Assembly: GCF_051967575.1 (NCBI RefSeq)
Contig: NZ_JBQCJW010000001.1
Coordinates: forward strand, 124,001-188,000
DNA length: 64,000 bases
Source: Solibacillus silvestris_B
GTDB taxonomy: Bacteria; Bacillota; Bacilli; Bacillales_A; Planococcaceae
Reading direction: 5' to 3'
In this document: piece by piece, positions 33,102 to 42,964 of the stretch
Numbering within the stretch: position 1 is the first letter of the stretch
Layout of the letters: every line of letters starts with the position of its first letter
Made by a program: the position numbers and the translations under genes
The notes under the pieces: model-generated
What the model was told of the DNA's origin: nothing
Seen by the model: the letters and a program-made list of their open reading frames with translations, nothing else
Database searches by the model: none

Positions 33102-34880
33102 TTAGTAAATAATATTGATTTTATTGAGAATGCGTCGCAAAAAATTCGTTTGCTCCTCAAATTCTCTGCGTATTGATAACGCTTTGTCCGGATGGTCTGT
33201 AATGACTGCATCCACATTTTGTTCATATAATTGCTGCATATCGCGTTTATCGTTAATCGTCCAAACAAATAGCTCCTTATTTTGCTTTTGCACTTGTTTT
33301 TGAATATTATTCGTTGCAAACGACTGCTCAATTGATATAAAGTCGGCTGTCGTATCCGGTAATTTCCCATAGGCAATGGAATATATATAGCCTGTATGAA
33401 TGCGCGGTTCCATCTGTTCCAATAGCTCCATCACAGGTAAATCAGGGGATTGAACATAATGATAATCCAGCGCATCATGCCGGTCAAGCTGTGCTATGAA
33501 ACGCTGTAGAAAGTCATCTGTTTCAAATCCGTGTGTTTTCAGCTCTATAAGCAATTTTATATTCAATGCACGGCTGACTTCAAGCACCTGTTCAAAAGAA
33601 GCGATTTTATCTGCATGCCCTTTTGCGATCACTACTTTTTGTGTCAGTTCCTCCAATGTTAAACCTGAGACAAGCGACACATCGTTTGTCAGGCGTGAAA
33701 GGGCTTTATCATGAAACACGACAAATTCGCCATCCTTTGTTTGCTGTATATCGATTTCAACCATGTCTGCTCCTGCTTCATTTGCCGCTTCAATGGCGCT
33801 TATCGTATTTTCAACAGCTTCCTCCGCAAATCCTCGATGGGCTACCACAACCGTATCAGGCTTGTAAACCGACTTTTCCAAGTTTATCAAATTAAAACCG
33901 CTGGCAAGGAAGAATGCGTAAACTGCAATGATAAATGTCCATTGACGTATCGTTTGCCTAAATGATTCTTCCTGAATGATCAATGGCTTATGCTTGGTCA
34001 ATTGAAACGCCACCATGACTAGGAGTTGGGAAAAGACAATTTGCAATACCGAGAAGAATAGCAGGATGATGCCTTCCGCAAGTGTTAATGTAAAACTTGC
34101 CGCGACCAGTCCCCAGCCAGGCATCAACTTTTCGATAAGGAATAATGGAAGGAATGCAATCACCAATGCAGCAAACAAAAGAGTCCAATGCACAGCTATA
34201 ATCAATGCAAACATCCCGATTACTTCGGCAAGCTTGCGTTTCGAAAATTGCCAGCTTGCTTTCATTGCATCATAGATGGACATCCATTGATTGATCGTGA
34301 AAAACGGCCATGTAAAAATAAGGCGCAATCCGATAAAACCTAAAAGCAGCAACAGGACAACATAAAAAATCGTTCCTTGTCGTGTATTTAACAATTCAGC
34401 CACTATGAAACTCGGAATATCCAAGTTTTGAAAGAGCGAAATCGGTAAAATCGATGAAATTAGCGGGATTAATAACAATAAGTAAACAACAATGAATAAA
34501 GTTTGCAGGCTGAGAAAATACACTACTTTTTGATTCAGTCTTTTCAATAACCCTTTCCATGTATAAGGGATTGCGCGCTGTTGATGGTAAGCGAGCAGCA
34601 TTAAAAATCCAAGCTCATAATAAATGAATACAATACCGATAAACATAATAATACTTAAACCAATCAATGTGTATGGGTGTGTCAGTAAATAAGGCAGACT
34701 ACTTTCAGTAATCGTCTGTACACCTGTAGTATCCATAATAAGGGCGACAATCAATGAAAAGAGCGGCAAGACGAAAAATGCCTGCACAAACCGCAATATA
34801 GCAAAACTGCGAATATAATCGACCCGATAATAGTATAAATTGCGAAAAATTAGTTGTAAAACTCGTTTTATTCTATCCAA
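33102..34880 (-). CDS. Membrane glycerophosphodiester phosphodiesterase
   Basis: A 592-residue two-domain protein. Residues 1 to about 335 form a membrane domain with seven or eight spans (GDPD membrane domain); from about 345 on is the GDPD catalytic domain. Catalytic residues are seen in VAHRGFAEEAVENT, MVEIDIQQTKDGEFVVFHD and LLIELKTHG (His-Arg-Gly, Glu-x-Asp, His-Asp and Glu-x-Lys). It cleaves glycerophosphodiesters, including lipoteichoic-acid or phospholipid head groups, probably outside the cell. Starts with ATG at 34880; first gene of a likely operon with the tubby-like and 87-residue genes. Confidence 0.92.
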   Translation of the reverse strand: MDRIKRVLQLIFRNLYYYRVDYIRSFAILRFVQAFFVLPLFSLIVALIMDTTGVQTITESSLPYLLTHPYTLIGLSIIMFIGIVFIYYELGFLMLLAYHQQRAIPYTWKGLLKRLNQKVVYFLSLQTLFIVVYLLLLIPLISSILPISLFQNLDIPSFIVAELLNTRQGTIFYVVLLLLLGFIGLRLIFTWPFFTINQWMSIYDAMKASWQFSKRKLAEVIGMFALIIAVHWTLLFAALVIAFLPLFLIEKLMPGWGLVAASFTLTLAEGIILLFFSVLQIVFSQLLVMVAFQLTKHKPLIIQEESFRQTIRQWTFIIAVYAFFLASGFNLINLEKSVYKPDTVVVAHRGFAEEAVENTISAIEAANEAGADMVEIDIQQTKDGEFVVFHDKALSRLTNDVSLVSGLTLEELTQKVVIAKGHADKIASFEQVLEVSRALNIKLLIELKTHGFETDDFLQRFIAQLDRHDALDYHYVQSPDLPVMELLEQMEPRIHTGYIYSIAYGKLPDTTADFISIEQSFATNNIQKQVQKQNKELFVWTINDKRDMQQLYEQNVDAVITDHPDKALSIRREFEEQTNFLRRILNKINIIY

Positions 34881-35047
34881 AAGACTTCCTCCGACTTTTC
34901 TATTCTATAGTGAACTCGTCATAGTAAAGTAGATTAATACTATGAACAAAAGCTTACGTTTATTTTCCTTACTTGGTAAATGCTAATCGGCCAATGCTTT
35001 TGCCTAAGCAATTTTCTTAAATACTACCATTCTAGCAATGCTTCTTC

Positions 35048-35212
35048 CTAAGGAAATATTGCTGCAGTTGATGCATTTGAATTCAGCTCGCAGTCTTTAT
35101 ATTCGATATTGATTTCTTCCGTTAAATTAAATTGTTCGATTACCTGGAATAAAATCGTTTTTACAATATAGCAAAACGGACATGCGAAATCTGGAAAAAT
35201 TTCTATTTTCAC
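35048..35212 (-). pseudogene. Remnant of a DsbA-family (FrnE-like) oxidoreductase
   Basis: A 54-codon frame from GTG 35212 (behind GGGGGATTTATC) reading VKIEIFPDFACPFCYIVKTI and stopping after about 54 residues. The pattern (K-I-E-x-x-x-D-x-x-C-P-F-C-Y) is the start of FrnE/DsbA-type thiol oxidoreductases of about 230 residues; the CPFC active site survives. The rest of the gene is absent, so it is a truncated remnant or a tiny CxxC peptide. It lies in the otherwise empty 34881-35331 region, which also has a terminator at its right end. No other gene is seen there. Confidence 0.7.
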
Positions 35213-35285
35213 GATAAATCCCCCATTCTTTTTATGTAATAACCCTTCATTAATACAGCTTTATAATACATTACCCAAAAATCCA

Positions 35286-35320
35286 AAGAAAAAAGCCGAA
35301 CCCGTTCTGGATTCGACTTG
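35286..35320 (-). terminator. Terminator after aspartate kinase gene
   Basis: On the minus strand AAGTCGAATCC pairs with GGGTTCGGCTT (two non-Watson-Crick positions) and is followed by TTTTTTCTTT. It lies 12 bases past the stop. Confidence 0.8.
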
Positions 35321-35331
35321 TTATTCTCCTG

Positions 35332-36693
35332 TTAAGCTGATGGAATTGTTGCAAAAAATTCTTCGTAAAGCCCTTTTAAAATTTGGTTCTCATATTCAGA
35401 ACGAACGCCAAATACTAAACTCACTTCCGATGAACCTTGATTAATCATCTCAATATTTGCGCCCGTCGATGAAATAGCCGCTGCTGCACGTGCTGCTAGG
35501 CCGGTATTATGACGCATCCCTTCCCCGACAATGACAATCATCGAGAAATTATGGCTGAAATGTACATCATCTGCACATAGCTCTGTTTTCACACGTTTTA
35601 TAATGCGTTTTTCAATTTCAGGTGACAGCTGATTTGAACGCATTATTACTGAAATATCATCTAAACCTGATGGCGTATGCTCGTATGAGATATTTTCCTC
35701 TTCAATAATTTGCAGAAGCTTGCGACCAAAACCAACTTCGCGATTCATTAAATATTTTGATACATATAAAATTGAAAAACCGCCGTCTGCCGAGATGCCT
35801 GTGACAGGACGATTCGATTGTGTGCGTGTTGGTAAAATAAGTGTCCCTGGCGCTGATGGGTTATTCGTATTTTTTATATTGACAGGAATGCCTTGTTTAT
35901 AGACCGGCATTAATGCTTCATCATGGAATACCGAAAAACCCGCATAAGACAATTCACGCATTTCACGGTAAGAAATTTCCTTAATATCTACTGGATCATT
36001 GACAACTTTAGGGTTTGCCGCAAATACACAATCGACATCCGTAAAGTTTTCATAAAGGTCCGCCCCGACTGCCGATGCCAAAATAGAGCCCGTAATATCA
36101 GATCCGCCACGATCAAACGTACGTAAAATACCCGCTTTCGTATAACCGAAGAAACCAGGAAACACAATGATTTCTTTTGTATCCTTCAATTCGCTTAAGT
36201 TTGCATAAGCTTCCGGCAATGCATATGTGCGCTCAGGTATATCGTTTAAAATTAATTTTTCTTTCGGGCTCACATACTTTGCCGGCATTCCAACAGCGTT
36301 AAAATAGCTCGCGATTAATTTCGCATTATTATCCTCGCCGCTTGCTTTTATATTATCAATAAATAATTCCTTATTTACATAATGTTCCGCTACTCGCCCG
36401 CGTATATCTTGCTCGATAATATCAGTAGTTACATTGTCTAAGCCAAGCTCATCTGCAATATCCCGATAGCGATTTACTACGATTTTTATTTTTGATTCAA
36501 CATCGCCTTTTTCTACTGCGGTGTTTGCTAAATCGATCAATAAATCCGTCACTTTAATATCATCACTTGAACGCTTACCAGGCGCAGAAACAGCGACAAT
36601 CTTTCTTTCAGGATTAGATTTCACAATGTTTGCTACTTTTTTGATTTGTTCTGCACTCGCGACAGATGTGCCGCCAAATTTACATACTATCAT
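35332..36693 (-). CDS. lysC: Aspartate kinase (monofunctional, YclM/ThrD-like)
   Basis: A 453-residue aspartokinase that phosphorylates L-aspartate, the first step towards lysine, threonine, methionine and diaminopimelate. The start MIVCKFGGTSVA carries the kinase KFGGTS motif, FDRGGSDITG is the aspartate-binding loop, and the last 140 residues hold two ACT domains (ISADGGFSILYVSKYL and SMIVIVGEGMRHNTG). The length matches B. subtilis YclM (ThrD, aspartokinase III) rather than DapG or LysC with internal start. Control by threonine or lysine cannot be told from this. No lysine riboswitch is seen upstream; the promoter is at 36758-36786. Monocistronic. Confidence 0.92.
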   Translation of the reverse strand: MIVCKFGGTSVASAEQIKKVANIVKSNPERKIVAVSAPGKRSSDDIKVTDLLIDLANTAVEKGDVESKIKIVVNRYRDIADELGLDNVTTDIIEQDIRGRVAEHYVNKELFIDNIKASGEDNNAKLIASYFNAVGMPAKYVSPKEKLILNDIPERTYALPEAYANLSELKDTKEIIVFPGFFGYTKAGILRTFDRGGSDITGSILASAVGADLYENFTDVDCVFAANPKVVNDPVDIKEISYREMRELSYAGFSVFHDEALMPVYKQGIPVNIKNTNNPSAPGTLILPTRTQSNRPVTGISADGGFSILYVSKYLMNREVGFGRKLLQIIEEENISYEHTPSGLDDISVIMRSNQLSPEIEKRIIKRVKTELCADDVHFSHNFSMIVIVGEGMRHNTGLAARAAAAISSTGANIEMINQGSSEVSLVFGVRSEYENQILKGLYEEFFATIPSA

Positions 36694-36757
36694 CTCATCA
36701 GATCCTTACTTTCAAAATTGATATTTGTACTCACCGAAAAAACATTTGACTTTACAC

Positions 36758-36786
36758 AGTGTACAAATTTATCCTACTCCAGTCAA
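36758..36786 (-). promoter_or_regulatory. Likely SigA promoter of the aspartate kinase gene
   Basis: On the minus strand TTGACT (36786-36781), a 17-base spacer, and TACACT (36763-36758). The leader is about 60 bases and carries no recognised riboswitch. The remaining bases of the 36694-37067 gap hold only the degV terminator and nothing else that I can support. Confidence 0.6.
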
Positions 36787-36919
36787 GACTATTCAGTAAA
36801 TTCATTAATCTATTTAGTCAAAATACGTATATTTCATGGTTTTGTCAATATATTATATGAGATTTTTATAAATAATTGATAAATTTGCATCGTTTCAATG
36901 TCATAATTCCCATTGAAAG

Positions 36920-36959
36920 ACAAAAAGAAGAGAGCGCCATTCATTATAACACCCTCTTC
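36920..36959 (-). terminator. Terminator after degV
   Basis: GAAGAGGGTG pairs with CGCTCTCTTC (two G-T pairs) on the minus strand, followed by TTTTTG. It lies 109 bases past the DegV stop. Confidence 0.7.
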
Positions 36960-37067
36960 CCCCAATATAAAAACTTTTAATAAAATCGCTTGATTATATT
37001 CGTTCATCAACAATCCTATTGCTATTGACACATTATTACATTCACTTTTCCCGCCATAACGATCCTT

Positions 37068-37919
37068 TTACCGTTCAATTCCGGCTATTCCCAATCCGCC
37101 AGGTCCTATATGTATGGAAACCAATGTGCCTGCCTCTATCCAAACAATGTCGCGGTAACCCATTTTTTCAATAAACCGATGAATATATTGTTTAACTTTT
37201 CCGCTAAAGCCTAAAGAATACGTTAAATATATTTGCTCTTTACATAGTTCAAACTCAGCGAAATAATCAGTCAAAAAACTTTCCATTACATGTTGGAGCT
37301 CACCTTTATAATGCTTTACCAGTTCTAGCTTTCCGCTGTCTATTTTTACTGAAGGCCAACTGTTTTTCGGGATGTTTTCGATATCGTATGTATTATTGAC
37401 TTTTCCGCCTGCTTTTAAAAAATCTATTTCTTTCGTTATACAATGAACTTTCACTTTAGAAATAATGGATTGTATCTTTTCCAATAATGAAGGGATATCA
37501 ATAAAGGGATCTTCTTCCAAGGTTTTTGCGGCAAATATGACAAGTGCAGTCAAACCTATTGCGATATTTTTCGTATCAATTAAATATATATTCGAAAATT
37601 TTTTTGCTATCATTTGGGCATTTTGAAAGGATTCTGTTAAATTTGATGCATTCCCGAAATGTATTATGATGCCATTCGGATGTTTTTCCTGGATGGATGA
37701 GAAAAAAGCTTCATATTCCTGTAAACTCGTAGCGGAAGTTGCCGGTATCATTTTAGTGCGTTCATAATAATCCAGTGTTTCATGTATCGATACTTCACTA
37801 TCCAAATATGGAACACTATCCAATACAACATGCATCGGAGCAACATAAATACCATATTTTTCGGCTAGGTGCTTTGGTAAATCAGAGCTGCTTTCTGTGG
37901 AAAATACAATACGTTCCAT
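37068..37919 (-). CDS. DegV family fatty-acid-binding protein
   Basis: A 283-residue DegV/FakB-type protein. It opens with FSTESSSDLPKHLAEKYGI; SATSATSL-like (MIPATSATSLQEYEAFF) is the fatty-acid-binding TS loop, and HFGNASNLTESFQNA follows. FakB proteins present fatty acids to the kinase FakA so that exogenous fatty acid enters phospholipid synthesis. The ATG at 37919 has AGGAGGAAACTTG upstream; the frame is open further upstream without a ribosome site. The conserved Arg near the end of many FakBs is not obvious here, so its lipid partner is open. Confidence 0.85.
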   Translation of the reverse strand: MERIVFSTESSSDLPKHLAEKYGIYVAPMHVVLDSVPYLDSEVSIHETLDYYERTKMIPATSATSLQEYEAFFSSIQEKHPNGIIIHFGNASNLTESFQNAQMIAKKFSNIYLIDTKNIAIGLTALVIFAAKTLEEDPFIDIPSLLEKIQSIISKVKVHCITKEIDFLKAGGKVNNTYDIENIPKNSWPSVKIDSGKLELVKHYKGELQHVMESFLTDYFAEFELCKEQIYLTYSLGFSGKVKQYIHRFIEKMGYRDIVWIEAGTLVSIHIGPGGLGIAGIER

Positions 37920-38032
37920 CAAGTTTCCTCCTAACATATTAATAGCGATCCCATCTATCATTATATTACACCATATATTCCCAAAATAAAATGACAAGAT
38001 TTTCGCTTTTACGATCAAATCAAAAACACTAC

Positions 38033-38077
38033 GAAAAAAAAGCCGGCAAACAATGATTTACCAATGTTTGTCGGCTA
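38033..38077 (-). terminator. Terminator after the 113-residue membrane protein gene
   Basis: AGCCGACAAACA (minus strand, 38076-38065) pairs with TGTTTGCCGGCT (38052-38041) and is followed by eight T. It lies about 80 bases past the stop. Confidence 0.85.
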
Positions 38078-38154
38078 TAGATTTGGTACTGAACTTTGAT
38101 TTCGCCAAGTTCTTTTAGAAGAGGCACTTTAGTGGAACAAACCTTTTAAAATAA

Positions 38155-38496
38155 TTAAGGTTCTCCAATCCCTGTTGCAACCAATAATAGAAAAGTGAAA
38201 AATAATGCTATTACATTTGCGCTTAGCCCGAATAATCCCATCAATAATATTCTTATACGCCCAGATGGTATTGCCATGAACAAAGAGCTAACAGCAAGCA
38301 GAATACCGGTAATCCCTAAAATGGCAGAAATAATGATCTCCATGTGCATATCAGCACTCGGTTCCCACGGGATATTAAATAATATAATACTTATGATCAC
38401 TGGCATTATAGAAAAAGCACCTAAAATTGTCCCCGCTTTGCTTTTATCCAAAATTCTTATTCCCTCCAGATGTGAAGCATTGTTATTTAGGTTCAT
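38155..38496 (-). CDS. Small four-span membrane protein
   Basis: A 113-residue protein with about three or four membrane spans and a polar first 20 residues. It may belong to the DUF6142-type small membrane family, but I am not sure. Function unknown. The ATG at 38496 lies behind GAACGAATA, a weak site. It is monocistronic. Confidence 0.6.
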   Translation of the reverse strand: MNLNNNASHLEGIRILDKSKAGTILGAFSIMPVIISIILFNIPWEPSADMHMEIIISAILGITGILLAVSSLFMAIPSGRIRILLMGLFGLSANVIALFFTFLLLVATGIGEP

Positions 38497-38740
38497 TATT
38501 CGTTCATCACCATGACATGAAATTTTGTCATCCCTAACTTTTGGTGAAGAGCCTCATTATTATAAATTCGGCTTTGCTGCCAATTCCGCCTATAATGGAA
38601 ATACTTTCAACAAATATTATAAAAACTAAAACTTATTCTTCCCTCAATCGACTATATATACAAAGGAGGAAATCAAACACCAAAGATAACCCGTTTTTTA
38701 GAAACAAAATTTCCAGTGAAAATTGCAACATAAATTCTTG

Positions 38741-40873
38741 CTATTTTTTTGCATTAAATTCAAACTCGATTTTACCTTCCACTAATCGAAGGGCAGCGCT
38801 GAACTGTTTTCCGTTTTTCGATTTGAAACCTTTAATCTCTGCCGTTTTACCAACGGAACTTAAATCCTTAATATTCTTTTCAGTAAGCTTCTTCCCTAAT
38901 ATTCGTTCAGGGAATGTTTGTTTACAGCCATTTTTATAATCCGAACAGCCATAAAAATTTCTTCGTAAACTGATTTTGCCAATTTTACATGCAGGGCATA
39001 GTGCAATATTCTTCGCTGCCGGCTTTGCAAATTTCTCCGCATCTATTGAAAGTTCGGAAAGTTGATCAGGTACTTCCAAGATTAGCTGATTAATAAACTT
39101 GCCTATATTATCAATGAAGTGTTTTGCAGAACCTTCCCCCCGTCCAATCTTTTTCAAATAGATTTCCCATTTTGCTGTCATTGACGGACTTGAAAGCAAT
39201 GTACCTTCAATCGCCCTGCATAAAAGTTCCCCTTTTGGCGTAATATAGACGATATTTTTCCTTACCTCTATAAATTCATGCTTCTTGATTGTTTCAATAA
39301 TGCCGCTTCGCGTTGCTTCTGTACCGATTCCTTCAACGGATTTCAGTATTTCGATTTCTTCTTCATTCTCTACCGACTTCCCGCATGTTTTCATCATCGT
39401 AATGAGCTGCCCTTCTGTATAAGGCTTTGGAGGGGTTGTTGTACCTTCAATAATTGCAATTTTACTTTGCACTGTCTCGCCTTGTGCAACAATTGGCAGC
39501 GTTTCCTCACGTTCTTGAAGATTTTTATCATTTGCAAATAATTCTTTCCATCCTTTTACAAGCTCTGTTTTACCGACGGATTTAAACTCCAGATTTTTTA
39601 TATTAGTCAAAATTGTTTTTTCATCATATTCATAATCTTTATGGAACATTGCCACTGTCGTATTTAAAACTTCGAAATAAATATTGCGCTCGTCTTGCGG
39701 CATCGATTGCAGCGCTTTTTCTGTCGGGACTTTTTTCGTCGGAATGATCGCATAGTGCTCCCCGACATTGGAACTGTCGACAAAACGCCTATTGTTCGCT
39801 CTTGAAATCGGCGTGAATGATTGATTAATAAGCTGCTGGAATTTTGGCAATGCATCATTCAAGTATTCATACTCATTATGTGTAATAAGTTGTGAATCCG
39901 TACGAGGATATGATACTAATTTCTTCTCGTAAAGAGATTGTGTAAGTTTCAGCACATGTGCAGGGCTATATTTCCAGCGTTTATTTGCGGTCGCCTGCAA
40001 AGTTGATAACGCATGGAGTTTTGGAGGCTGAATTCGCTTTGTTTTATTTGTTACGCTCGTGATTCGGCCAGTATCGACAGGTGAAATACCGTGATGTGCC
40101 AACAATTGCTCTGCTTCAGCCCTTACCTTTGTTTTAATTTTCGCTCTCCCTTTATACAGACCGTTTTGAGCTTGGAAAAGCCCTTCGATTTCATAAAAAT
40201 TTTCTGGCTTAAAATTCTCTATTTCCTGCAGCCTTTTGTAAATTAAATATACTGTCGGCGACTGAACGCGCCCTATCGAAATGCTGCCTTTGAAGCCCTT
40301 TTTTTGAAGAAGCAAAGTATATAATCGGCTGCAGTTCATCCCTACAAGCCAGTCGCTGATTTGACGTGTCTTTGCTTCTTGGTACATAAGCAGATCACGG
40401 TCGTTGCTTTCCATCCTATTAAAGCCTTTTCGAATTTCATCAACCTCCAAGGAATTGACCCATAGGCGTCTTACAGGCTTTTTAACTTTCGTCATTTTAT
40501 AGATTGAATAAAAAATATTCGATCCCTCACGCTCTGCATCACAGCCGTTATAAATCATCGTTATTTGCGGATCATTAAAAACCTTTTTCACTGCATTAAA
40601 CTGTGTATACATTTTGCTTGCAACTTTATCTTCATATTTATCCACCATAATAGGCAAGGATGTGAGCGACCATTTTTCCCATTCTTTTTTATATTCTTTC
40701 GGCTCCTTCAATTCGACGAGATGACCAACAGCCCATGTTATGATCGCTCCATCAGGAAATGTGGGGCAAGGTTCCAATTCTATATATGTTTTCCCTTTTT
40801 GTTTTACTTTAAATGCATCTGCATAAGCTCTCGCCTGCGATGGTTTTTCAGCTAGAATAGCAATTTTACCCAT
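38741..40873 (-). CDS. topB: DNA topoisomerase III
   Basis: A 710-residue type IA topoisomerase that relaxes and decatenates DNA by cutting one strand. The Toprim domain begins at residue 1 (KIAILAEKPSQARAYADAF) and has GCDAEREGSNIFY; the catalytic tyrosine is in VSYPRTDSQLI near residue 310; a C-terminal zinc-binding domain (CPACKIG ... CSDYKNGC) is at about 645-670. Length and order match Bacillus TopB. It is monocistronic. The 244 bases between 38497 and 38740 hold no clear element. Confidence 0.95.
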   Translation of the reverse strand: MGKIAILAEKPSQARAYADAFKVKQKGKTYIELEPCPTFPDGAIITWAVGHLVELKEPKEYKKEWEKWSLTSLPIMVDKYEDKVASKMYTQFNAVKKVFNDPQITMIYNGCDAEREGSNIFYSIYKMTKVKKPVRRLWVNSLEVDEIRKGFNRMESNDRDLLMYQEAKTRQISDWLVGMNCSRLYTLLLQKKGFKGSISIGRVQSPTVYLIYKRLQEIENFKPENFYEIEGLFQAQNGLYKGRAKIKTKVRAEAEQLLAHHGISPVDTGRITSVTNKTKRIQPPKLHALSTLQATANKRWKYSPAHVLKLTQSLYEKKLVSYPRTDSQLITHNEYEYLNDALPKFQQLINQSFTPISRANNRRFVDSSNVGEHYAIIPTKKVPTEKALQSMPQDERNIYFEVLNTTVAMFHKDYEYDEKTILTNIKNLEFKSVGKTELVKGWKELFANDKNLQEREETLPIVAQGETVQSKIAIIEGTTTPPKPYTEGQLITMMKTCGKSVENEEEIEILKSVEGIGTEATRSGIIETIKKHEFIEVRKNIVYITPKGELLCRAIEGTLLSSPSMTAKWEIYLKKIGRGEGSAKHFIDNIGKFINQLILEVPDQLSELSIDAEKFAKPAAKNIALCPACKIGKISLRRNFYGCSDYKNGCKQTFPERILGKKLTEKNIKDLSSVGKTAEIKGFKSKNGKQFSAALRLVEGKIEFEFNAKK

Positions 40874-41270
40874 TTTTCATCACATCTTCTTTTAAATATT
40901 TTCGTATCTTTTATATTAAGGAAATTGTTACTTTCAATTTTACTTGATCCTAATCATATTTTCACTTAAGAAAATCTCAGGAACAAAGTGAACAGCTATA
41001 TGTTTCTTTATTCAGCTAAAACATTTCATTGGTTGCCACAAACATGAAAACAGAAATATAAAACAACCAGTTATCATAGTTATAAGATAACTGGTTGTTA
41101 ATAGTAAGCAGAACTATGAAATTTGAATTTTCATCAGAAGGAGAACCCTATAATAGACAAATATGTTTTTAAAATAGCTAATGATATTTAGAATAATTAT
41201 CTTTCATATTTGGTTGACGTTGATTCGACAATACTATTAAGGGATCTTCTGCACTCCCCCTCCCTCACCA
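40874..41270. other. Intergenic region with terminator, no gene seen
   Basis: About 400 bases between topB and an ABC permease gene. The only clear element is the hairpin at 41063-41098. A GAAGGAGAACCC sequence at 41139-41150 looks like a ribosome site but no open frame of use follows it. Confidence 0.5.
41058..41098 (-). terminator. Terminator of the ABC exporter operon
   Basis: ACAACCAGTTATC (13 bases) pairs perfectly with GATAACTGGTTGT around a 10-base loop; TTTTATATTTC follows on the minus strand. It is about 170 bases past the permease stop. Confidence 0.65.
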
Positions 41271-42059
41271 TCACTCTTTATAATATTTCTTTTCGGAAAT
41301 CCATTGATGGGAAATGGTTATAGTTAAAAACACCCGTATAATGGTAATCAATATATTTCCATATAAATAAGGATCTACAGAACCAGTTATCAATATCTTC
41401 ACAGCATGCTGGCTCATTCCAGCCGGATTAAACAAATCAAGCATCGGAGATAAACCGCAGACTATTTTTAACATAAGCAAACAGACTATGCTAATTAAAG
41501 CTATGACTCCCTGTCCATTAAAAATCGTGCTAATCATAGCTGTATATGTAATCACAAAGAATATCCATAAATTATAACAAACTAGCGCCATCATCATATT
41601 AAGCAATGATATATTATTAAACAAAAAATTTACGTATAAATATGATACTAAATATCCGAACGTCACACTAACAGCCACAATCGAGAAATTGGAAAACAGC
41701 TTCCCGCCAATGTATGATCCTACCTTTACAGGTCTAGTTAAAATAAAGTCAAGCATCCCATTTGCCTTATCCGACTGTATAATACCCATCATGGAAATAA
41801 CAATAATCATAATTCCTAACTGATCGAATTGCGACCCAAGAGTAGCAGCCATTACGTGTGCCCCATCCTGCTGAGTCATTGAAGGATCAATAGTAATACC
41901 TTGATTTCCTCCAAGTGCCGTTAAAATTGAAGAAAGATAATATGTGACAACGGGTTGTGTCGCCCCTAAAAACATAAAAACAAGCGGTAGCCATATTACT
42001 TTAAAATCCCGGAACATTTGTACATATTCTTTTTTTGTTAAAACATATAAAGGGGTCAT
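41271..42059 (-). CDS. ABC-2 type transporter permease
   Basis: A 262-residue membrane protein with about six spans and the ABC-2 shape; a central loop (TIDPSMTQQDGAHVM) lies outside after the first span. SDKANGMLDFILTRPVKVGSYIGGK is the typical coupling-helix region after the second span. It pairs with the ATPase encoded just upstream (four-base overlap). Together they form an exporter or a membrane-modifying ABC system. The cargo is unknown. Confidence 0.82.
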   Translation of the reverse strand: MTPLYVLTKKEYVQMFRDFKVIWLPLVFMFLGATQPVVTYYLSSILTALGGNQGITIDPSMTQQDGAHVMAATLGSQFDQLGIMIIVISMMGIIQSDKANGMLDFILTRPVKVGSYIGGKLFSNFSIVAVSVTFGYLVSYLYVNFLFNNISLLNMMMALVCYNLWIFFVITYTAMISTIFNGQGVIALISIVCLLMLKIVCGLSPMLDLFNPAGMSQHAVKILITGSVDPYLYGNILITIIRVFLTITISHQWISEKKYYKE

Positions 42060-42964
42060 ACACTCACCACCATTTTTAAAAAGATTTGCTCAAGCGTATT
42101 ACTATTTCCAGCTTCAAACCGGACTATATCCATATTATTATCGATTGCATCGCGTATTAGCATATTTTTATTTTCCTGGACATTATCGAGTGTGATTTTT
42201 GCTTTTCTCCCGATTATTTCAACACTTTTTACATATGGAAACTTTTCAATCAATTGAACCCAAAGCATATCTTGAGATGCAATTTCAAGATAAACAGCAG
42301 ATTCAAGATTGCGTGTTAATAGTTCCTCTATTGTTGTATCTTCAATTTTCTTTCCTTGCTTCATAATTACAAACCGTTCACATATTTCCTCTGCATCACT
42401 CAAAATATGAGTAGAAAATAAAATAGTCGTTTCGTGTTTAATTTCTTGGATTAAATTTAAAACTTCCCTCCTGCCGATTGGATCTAATGCGGAAACTGGC
42501 TCATCCATCACAATAAATGATGGTTTGTGTAAAAGTGTCTGCGCAATTCCCAATCTCTGCTTCATTCCTCCTGAAAATGCTTGAACTTTCTCATTTTGTT
42601 CATTATATAGCCCTACTTTTTTTAAGATGGCCGGAATTTCATCAACAAGTGTTTCATAGGATATGCTTGAAAGCTGCCCCATAAAAAAGAGTGTTTCTTT
42701 AGCTGTCATCCAATAAAAAAATTCAGGGTATTGCGGTAGATAACCAATTTCTCTTTTCATAGTCGATATTTTTTTTCCGCCAAGAAGCACTTCCCCTTTA
42801 TCTGCATATAAAATATTAGCTATTATTTTAATTAAAGTAGATTTCCCAGCACCATTTGGGCCAATGAGTCCTACACATTGGCCAGTTTCGACTACCATTG
42901 AAAAATTGTTGACTGCTGTTTTTGCATTGAATTTTTTGGTCACATCCTTGATTTCCAATTTCAT
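42056..42964 (-). CDS. ABC transporter ATP-binding protein
   Basis: A 302-residue ABC ATPase with the ABC-2-partner layout: Walker A GPNGAGKST, signature FSGGMKQRLGIAQ, Walker B FIVMDEPVSALDP and switch His in LFSTHILSD. A C-terminal extension of about 85 residues (DUF4162-like) follows, often seen in drug or antimicrobial-peptide exporters. It is co-transcribed between the PLD-type membrane protein and the permease. Length and C-terminal domain fit the bacitracin/nisin-immunity-like group, which is an inference. Confidence 0.88.
   Translation of the reverse strand: MKLEIKDVTKKFNAKTAVNNFSMVVETGQCVGLIGPNGAGKSTLIKIIANILYADKGEVLLGGKKISTMKREIGYLPQYPEFFYWMTAKETLFFMGQLSSISYETLVDEIPAILKKVGLYNEQNEKVQAFSGGMKQRLGIAQTLLHKPSFIVMDEPVSALDPIGRREVLNLIQEIKHETTILFSTHILSDAEEICERFVIMKQGKKIEDTTIEELLTRNLESAVYLEIASQDMLWVQLIEKFPYVKSVEIIGRKAKITLDNVQENKNMLIRDAIDNNMDIVRFEAGNSNTLEQIFLKMVVSV

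Noticed and set aside
36694..37067. Lysine riboswitch before the aspartate kinase gene
   Set aside because: The leader from the best promoter is about 60 bases, too short, and the conserved core is absent.
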